NCBI RefSeq assembly: GCF_001709345.1
Contig: NZ_MDTQ01000001.1
Span: 310,001 to 374,000, forward strand
DNA from: Terasakiispira papahanaumokuakeensis
Lineage (GTDB): Bacteria > Pseudomonadota > Gammaproteobacteria > Pseudomonadales > Halomonadaceae
DNA length: 64,000 nt
Reading direction: 5' to 3'
In this document: in pieces, positions 60,228 through 64,000 of the stretch
How positions within the stretch are numbered: position 1 is the stretch's first letter
Layout: each line of letters begins with the position of its first letter
The notes under the pieces: model-generated
The model's database searches: none
The model's input: only the letters and a program-made list of their open reading frames with translations
What the model was told of the DNA's origin: nothing
Made by a program: the position numbers and the translations under genes

Positions 60228-60854
60228 TTAGAACTTAAAGACAGCATTCAGGCGATAAACCCAAGGATCCAGCTCAACAGTGCCATAATCAGCACCGCCG
60301 ACGGTTAAGTCAGTATCGATGTCAACATAGTAAACAGAAGCGCCAAGGCCCAGGTTGTCGCTGATCATATAGTCCGCACCCAGCTGGTAGGCAATCCCCC
60401 AGGAATCATCCAGGTCGACGTCAGCACCCCCTAAAGCGTCACCGTGGCCTTCTTCATCCCAGAAGAACGTATAGTTGAAACCAATACCGGCAAATGGCTG
60501 GAATGCGGCGTTACTTTCACCCATCGGGTAGAAATTAGCGGTCACCGTCGGCGGTAAATGCTTGGTTGATGCGGTGTCAGCCCCATAAGCAGTCTGAATA
60601 TCGTGGTCAAACGGGGTCGCAGCCAAAACTTCAATACCCAAGCGTGGCGTCGCCATGTAGGTGAAGCTCAGGCCCAGCTGAGTATCGTTATCAGCCGAAG
60701 CGGCTGCTGCTGAAGTGGCCTTGCTTTGTGGATCTACAGTGGCAGAACCACCTTTAATAATAAAATCACCAGCTTCATAAGCCATGGCACTTTGGGCGCC
60801 GGCCAGTAGGCCTACAGAAAGTGCAGATAATGCAAAAAGGCGAGCGGTACGCAT
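60228..60854 (-). CDS. ompW: OmpW-family outer-membrane protein
   Basis: Eight-stranded beta-barrel, 208 aa from ATG 60854, which has GAGGAG ~8 nt upstream; a longer frame to 60896 lacks a signal peptide at its start. Signal LFALSALSVGLLAGAQSAMA, then YEAGDFIIKGGSATVDP, FTYMATPRLGIEVLAATPFDH, and a C-terminal Phe (YRLNAVFKF), as expected for BAM substrates. An Asp/Ala-rich insert (GHGDALGGADVDLDD) lies in one loop. OmpW passes small hydrophobic molecules and is stress-regulated in relatives. Confidence 0.95.
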   Translation of the reverse strand: MRTARLFALSALSVGLLAGAQSAMAYEAGDFIIKGGSATVDPQSKATSAAAASADNDTQLGLSFTYMATPRLGIEVLAATPFDHDIQTAYGADTASTKHLPPTVTANFYPMGESNAAFQPFAGIGFNYTFFWDEEGHGDALGGADVDLDDSWGIAYQLGADYMISDNLGLGASVYYVDIDTDLTVGGADYGTVELDPWVYRLNAVFKF

Positions 60855-61177
60855 GTTCGAACTCCTCGGGTCGATCATGAAAGGGGCTATCCCCATAGCG
60901 GATCTTTTTGACAGGGTTATGATGCCTTTTTGTTACCGATGTTTTTTTGATCCTAAGCAATAACCCATACTTCATCAACAAATTATTTGAATTCGGTTAA
61001 AATACATTATCGTGAATGTCTCTTTTGAGCGTCACATTAAGCTGTCTTGAGTGTTGTGCCATACTCAATCACGTAATGAGTTATTTTGTAGCCGGTATTT
61101 TAATCATGGGTACCGAGATAGTTGTGCTACAAAGCCAATGTTGAATGCTATGACCACTCTGAACAGGAGTCAGCGGT

Positions 61178-61522
61178 ATGCTTAATACGTTGAAAGTTGT
61201 TCTCGTTGCGATAGGGTTTGCCTCCTTGGTGGCCTGTGCCAATGTCGGTAAGCCTTATCCGGAACATCGTGTCCCTGATATTCAGACCGGCCAAACGACC
61301 CGTGCTGAGGTGGAGCAAATGTTTGGTAAACCTTGGCGGACCGGAATGGAGAATGGTCAAGTGACCTGGACCTACGGTCAATATCACTATGGCGTCTTCA
61401 GCGAAGCTGAAACATCGGATCTGGTGATTCGCTTTAAACCTGATGGCACTGTCGCGTCATATTCGTATAATCGCACCGGACCGAATAATGGTGATCCGGC
61501 AGCGAGCTCATCCGCACCGTAA
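61178..61522 (+). CDS. Small SmpA/BamE-like lipoprotein
   Basis: 114 aa. Signal peptide with lipobox LVAC (Cys20, followed by Ala, so outer-membrane sorting is expected). The mature part IQTGQTTRAEVEQMFGKPWRTG...VTWTYGQYHYGVF resembles SmpA/OmlA-fold (BamE-like) lipoproteins, in which a TRAEVxxxFG helix is typical. A Gly/Ser/Pro tail ends it. It is not BamE itself as judged by the short N-terminus and low match. GGAG ~10 nt upstream. Confidence 0.8.
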   Translation: MLNTLKVVLVAIGFASLVACANVGKPYPEHRVPDIQTGQTTRAEVEQMFGKPWRTGMENGQVTWTYGQYHYGVFSEAETSDLVIRFKPDGTVASYSYNRTGPNNGDPAASSSAP

Positions 61523-61589
61523 GACCTGCGATCATCTCAATCTAATATTGACTAATACTGAATATTGACGAGCACTTGATATTGACGAG

Positions 61590-61859
61590 GTGGGCGTTAT
61601 TAAACCGATGATGACCATGGGGCGATATCGCCACTATAAAGGGGCCGAGTACCAAGTGCTCGGCCTTGCCCGTCATAGTGAAACCGAAGAATGGTTGGTG
61701 CTATATCGACCTTGTTATGGCGACCAAGGTTATTGGGTGCGACCCTATGCGATGTTTGTTGAGCATGTTATGCATCCAGAGACAGGCCTTCAGGTGCCCC
61801 GATTTGCGCTGATTGAAGCTTCTGTTGATGCCAGGCCTACTGATGATGCCCAGCCTTAA
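61590..61859 (+). CDS. DUF1653 protein
   Basis: 89 aa. MGRYRHYKGAEYQVLGLARHSETEEWLVLYRP and GYWVRPYAMFVEHV (shown in part) fit DUF1653, a small domain of unknown function. The start is doubtful: GTG 61590 is used, ATG 61611 or 61617 are alternatives and none has a clear SD. It abuts cmoM with no gap, so the pair is coupled. Confidence 0.85.
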   Translation: MGVIKPMMTMGRYRHYKGAEYQVLGLARHSETEEWLVLYRPCYGDQGYWVRPYAMFVEHVMHPETGLQVPRFALIEASVDARPTDDAQP

Positions 61860-61862
61860 GTG

Positions 61863-62666
61863 ATGAGTACTTATACCCCAATACAGCATGACCGCCACTT
61901 TGATGATTTGGCCGATAAGTTTGCGCGTAGCATCTATGGTTCTGCTCGAGGACGGTTACGTTTGCGGCTGATTCGTGAGCGTATGCAAGCTGAGTTACCA
62001 TTAAGTCAGCCCTTGTCTGTTCTTGAAGCGGGTGGCGGATTGGGGCAGACCTCAGCGTGGCTGGCTCGACAGGGCCATCAGGTGATCATGGCAGAGCCTG
62101 CTGAAGCCATGCGTGAACGGGCAAGATTGCGCATTGAACGTCATCGCGGGATTGTTTTAGATGCGGACATTCAGGCGTTAGTGCACCAGCTACCTGACCC
62201 CGACCAGCAATTTGACTTGGGCGTTTGTCATGCGGTGATGGAGTGGCTTTATCAACCTGAGGCTGTTCTGCCTGCTTTATTCAAGCATATTAAGCCCGGT
62301 GGTTGGCTGTCTCTGATGTTCTTTAATGAAGATGCCTTGTTGATGTCTAATGTGATTAAAGGCAACTGGGAAAAAGTATTGGCAGGGCGTTTGGCCGGAA
62401 CCGGGCAGCGTCAGCGCTTGACGCCGATTTCGCCAAGGCGGCCTGACCAAGTTTTCCCGTGGCTGACCGCTCAGGGGTTTGATATTCATCATGTGAGCGG
62501 CATTCGAGTGTTTCATGATTACTTACGTCGCCAGCTGCCGCCTCAGGCCAAACCTGAACTCCTGGTGTCACTAGAACGGCGTTATATGCAACAAGACCCA
62601 TTCTGGCGTTTGGGGCGTTATATCTTAGTCCATGCCCGCAAACGCCATCTATCACATCAGGTCTGA
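61863..62666 (+). CDS. cmoM: tRNA 5-carboxymethoxyuridine methyltransferase
   Basis: SAM-dependent enzyme making the methyl ester mcmo5U from cmo5U at position 34 of some tRNAs. 267 aa. RHFDDLADKFARSIYGSARG, SAM motif VLEAGGGLGQTSAWLA, CHAVMEWLYQPE, PGGWLSLMFFNEDALLMSNV and GIRVFHDYLR all follow the E. coli CmoM (SmtA) pattern closely. The start ATG 61863 follows the DUF1653 stop; a GTG at 61860 is also in frame. C-terminal ~30 residues include ALERRYMQQDPF-like EL/RRYMQQDPFWRLGRYILVHARK. Confidence 0.93.
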   Translation: MSTYTPIQHDRHFDDLADKFARSIYGSARGRLRLRLIRERMQAELPLSQPLSVLEAGGGLGQTSAWLARQGHQVIMAEPAEAMRERARLRIERHRGIVLDADIQALVHQLPDPDQQFDLGVCHAVMEWLYQPEAVLPALFKHIKPGGWLSLMFFNEDALLMSNVIKGNWEKVLAGRLAGTGQRQRLTPISPRRPDQVFPWLTAQGFDIHHVSGIRVFHDYLRRQLPPQAKPELLVSLERRYMQQDPFWRLGRYILVHARKRHLSHQV

Positions 62667-62682
62667 GCTGAGGCTCACTCAT

Positions 62683-63888
62683 TTACTGAGGATCAACGGC
62701 TTCCAGCTTGAGTTCGTAGTTATTGCTACCTGAGTGCGATGAGCCGAATTTCTGACCTTTCACAAAAATTTGGTACTGGCCCGCCGGGAGTTGAGGGCTG
62801 AAGTCAACATCGCCATCGAAGCCTTCACCGCTATCTTGGGCAACCACTTCACCTTGAGCATTACGCACCTCAGCCTCAATCCGGTAAGCCCCATTAGCGT
62901 TAAAGAAGCTGGAGCTACTGATATGCACTTGCAGAGGCTCAGCCAGTTCAAAGCTCATAGCCAAGCCATTCGTGCGAATATTCAGGCTAGTGACCAATGT
63001 CTCAAAAGTGTGGGGCGCGTCAATCTCTTGTGTGGCTTCCTCTTGAGGGGAATGCTCTTGAGATGAGTGTGCTTGAGATGAGTGCGCTTGAGTTACAGAC
63101 TGTTGAGCGGCGGTGTTCTGGCTGTCTGGTTTGTCAGTTAAGCCCGTTGCAGCTGTTGCTGATTCAGTTGTTTGGGAAGACGCTTCTTTTGCGTGAGAAG
63201 GGCCCGTTTGTGGTGTTGTGTGTTGCGTTGTCTGAGGCGGCGTTTCAGGCTGAACAGCGGTTCTCTTGTCTGTATCAGGGGATTGTGACTCAGTTTCAGA
63301 TGATGAGGTCGTTTTTGACCGACCTAGGCGTGTGACCTGCTCCGGGTCGTGCACCAGCGCACTGGTTTGATTGGGGTCAGTTTTACGTAAAGGTTGGGAA
63401 TCTGCCACCGCTCCAGGGCGCTCTTTGCCTTGAGCATCCAAACCTAGCACATTGACATAGTAGCGGGCTCGGTTTTGGGCCTGGCTGCCGAAAAATTGGC
63501 CGTTGACTTTCAGCGTATAAGTGCCTGGGTCTAGGTGCTGTTTGAACTTGAGCCCACCGGTCTGGCCGTTAGCCTCTTGATGGGTGATTTCTTGGCCTTC
63601 ATCGTTTAGTAACGTGGCCGCTAAAGTGTATTGTTGAGAAACCTGCGCCATGATTTGGCCATTAATCTCAAATAAGCCACCTTGCTTGACGGTAAACGTA
63701 TGGGTTTGAGGTTGGCCAAAGGTATAGCTTTGGCTGTGAGCATCTTGGTCGCTGTTCAGAAAACGGGTCAGGTCCATCTGTTTGCCTTCGCTGCGAAAGC
63801 GATCCTGAACGTCACTGGCCAGAACCAGCGGTGCGCTGCAGGTCAGGGCGATACAGGCCAGCAGTGTTGAGGGCATACGGGGTTTCAT
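62683..63888 (-). CDS. Exported two-domain beta protein of unknown function
   Basis: 401 aa from ATG 63888 (two residues longer from GTG 63894). Signal peptide LLACIALTCSAPLVLASD. Two copies of one ~90-residue beta domain (about 62-151 and 310-399) are separated by a disordered Ser/Thr/Gln/Pro linker (~165-295). Shared wording: LDPGTYTLKVNGQFFGSQ in copy 1 and LPAGQYQIFVKGQKFGSS in copy 2, each ending in a Tyr strand and Asp. This resembles pre-peptidase C-terminal (PPC-like) beta sandwiches, but no protease is attached. The linker has 15-bp repeats coding QAHSS. No family recognised with confidence. Confidence 0.8.
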   Translation of the reverse strand: MKPRMPSTLLACIALTCSAPLVLASDVQDRFRSEGKQMDLTRFLNSDQDAHSQSYTFGQPQTHTFTVKQGGLFEINGQIMAQVSQQYTLAATLLNDEGQEITHQEANGQTGGLKFKQHLDPGTYTLKVNGQFFGSQAQNRARYYVNVLGLDAQGKERPGAVADSQPLRKTDPNQTSALVHDPEQVTRLGRSKTTSSSETESQSPDTDKRTAVQPETPPQTTQHTTPQTGPSHAKEASSQTTESATAATGLTDKPDSQNTAAQQSVTQAHSSQAHSSQEHSPQEEATQEIDAPHTFETLVTSLNIRTNGLAMSFELAEPLQVHISSSSFFNANGAYRIEAEVRNAQGEVVAQDSGEGFDGDVDFSPQLPAGQYQIFVKGQKFGSSHSGSNNYELKLEAVDPQ

Positions 63889-64000
63889 AAGCACTCACTT
63901 CTCTGAAAATAAAAGTCGTAGATTAACACCCTTTGATTTGAGGTGTCAGGATAAAGGTATCGGGGTTGCTCGACGATTTCTGAGCGGCCTGTGTGATTGG
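63889..64000 (-). other. Upstream region of the exported-protein gene
   Basis: 112 bp to the window end. On the minus strand GTGAG precedes the ATG. No further feature could be supported; another gene may begin beyond the edge. Confidence 0.3.

Overview
The window is a typical chromosomal stretch of a gammaproteobacterium, most likely an Oceanospirillales/Halomonadaceae-like or pseudomonad-like marine or halotolerant bacterium. The placement is an inference from gene order: purL/yheV/fdx/coaD/rsmD next to ftsYEX-rpoH, HAD/rppH-ptsP, lgt-thyA-folA, nnr-tsaE-ami-mutL-miaA-hfq-hflXKC-DUF2065-hisZ-purA, a sufR-BCDS-T operon, malate:quinone oxidoreductase and a Na+-pumping oxaloacetate decarboxylase. 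Base composition looks even throughout. I see no insertion sequence, integrase, phage gene, CRISPR array, rRNA or tRNA, so this is housekeeping DNA and not an island. Layout: 1-5.6 kb holds the 3' part of purL, a zinc-ribbon protein, then ferredoxin, coaD and rsmD on the minus strand. 5.8-10.4 kb is ftsY-ftsE-ftsX-rpoH, with a candidate sigma-E promoter before rpoH and a terminator after it. 10.6-12.5 kb (minus) is a haem/iron-type ABC ATPase and permease without its binding protein. 13-24 kb holds mqo, a HAD phosphatase, rppH-ptsP, an NRDE protein with an L,D-transpeptidase, and a large hybrid sensor kinase whose kinase core is degenerate. 24-28.7 kb is lgt-thyA-folA, a FinO/ProQ-domain RNA-binding protein with a coiled-coil N-terminus, and a CBS-pair protein. 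28.9-33 kb is a basic/polar amino-acid ABC importer with two tandem binding proteins, followed by a 41-residue small ORF with its own terminator. 33.3-36.8 kb (minus) is oadGAB. 37-41 kb carries dusC and queG (tRNA modification, overlapping tail to tail) and nnrD/E. 41.4-53.7 kb is the conserved cell-wall/mismatch-repair/RNA-chaperone superoperon through purA. 54-60 kb is the SUF iron-sulfur operon. 60-64 kb holds OmpW, a small lipoprotein, a DUF1653 protein, cmoM and an exported protein built from two copies of one domain. Several groups work together: FtsY targets membrane proteins while FtsEX controls septal wall hydrolysis and RpoH handles heat stress; RppH, the ProQ-like protein and Hfq cover RNA turnover and riboregulation; DusC, QueG, TsaE, MiaA and CmoM all modify tRNA; HflK/HflC/HflX and SUF serve membrane-protein quality control, ribosome rescue and Fe-S supply. 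The most striking pattern outside the genes is that many intergenic gaps, and several protein linkers, are made of short imperfect tandem repeats (units about 13-19 bp, each locus with its own unit). No wholly new multi-gene system is evident. The best candidates for undescribed biology are the repeat pattern, the 41-residue ORF, the pseudo-kinase, the two-domain exported protein and a 30-bp palindrome inside the amino-acid transporter operon.
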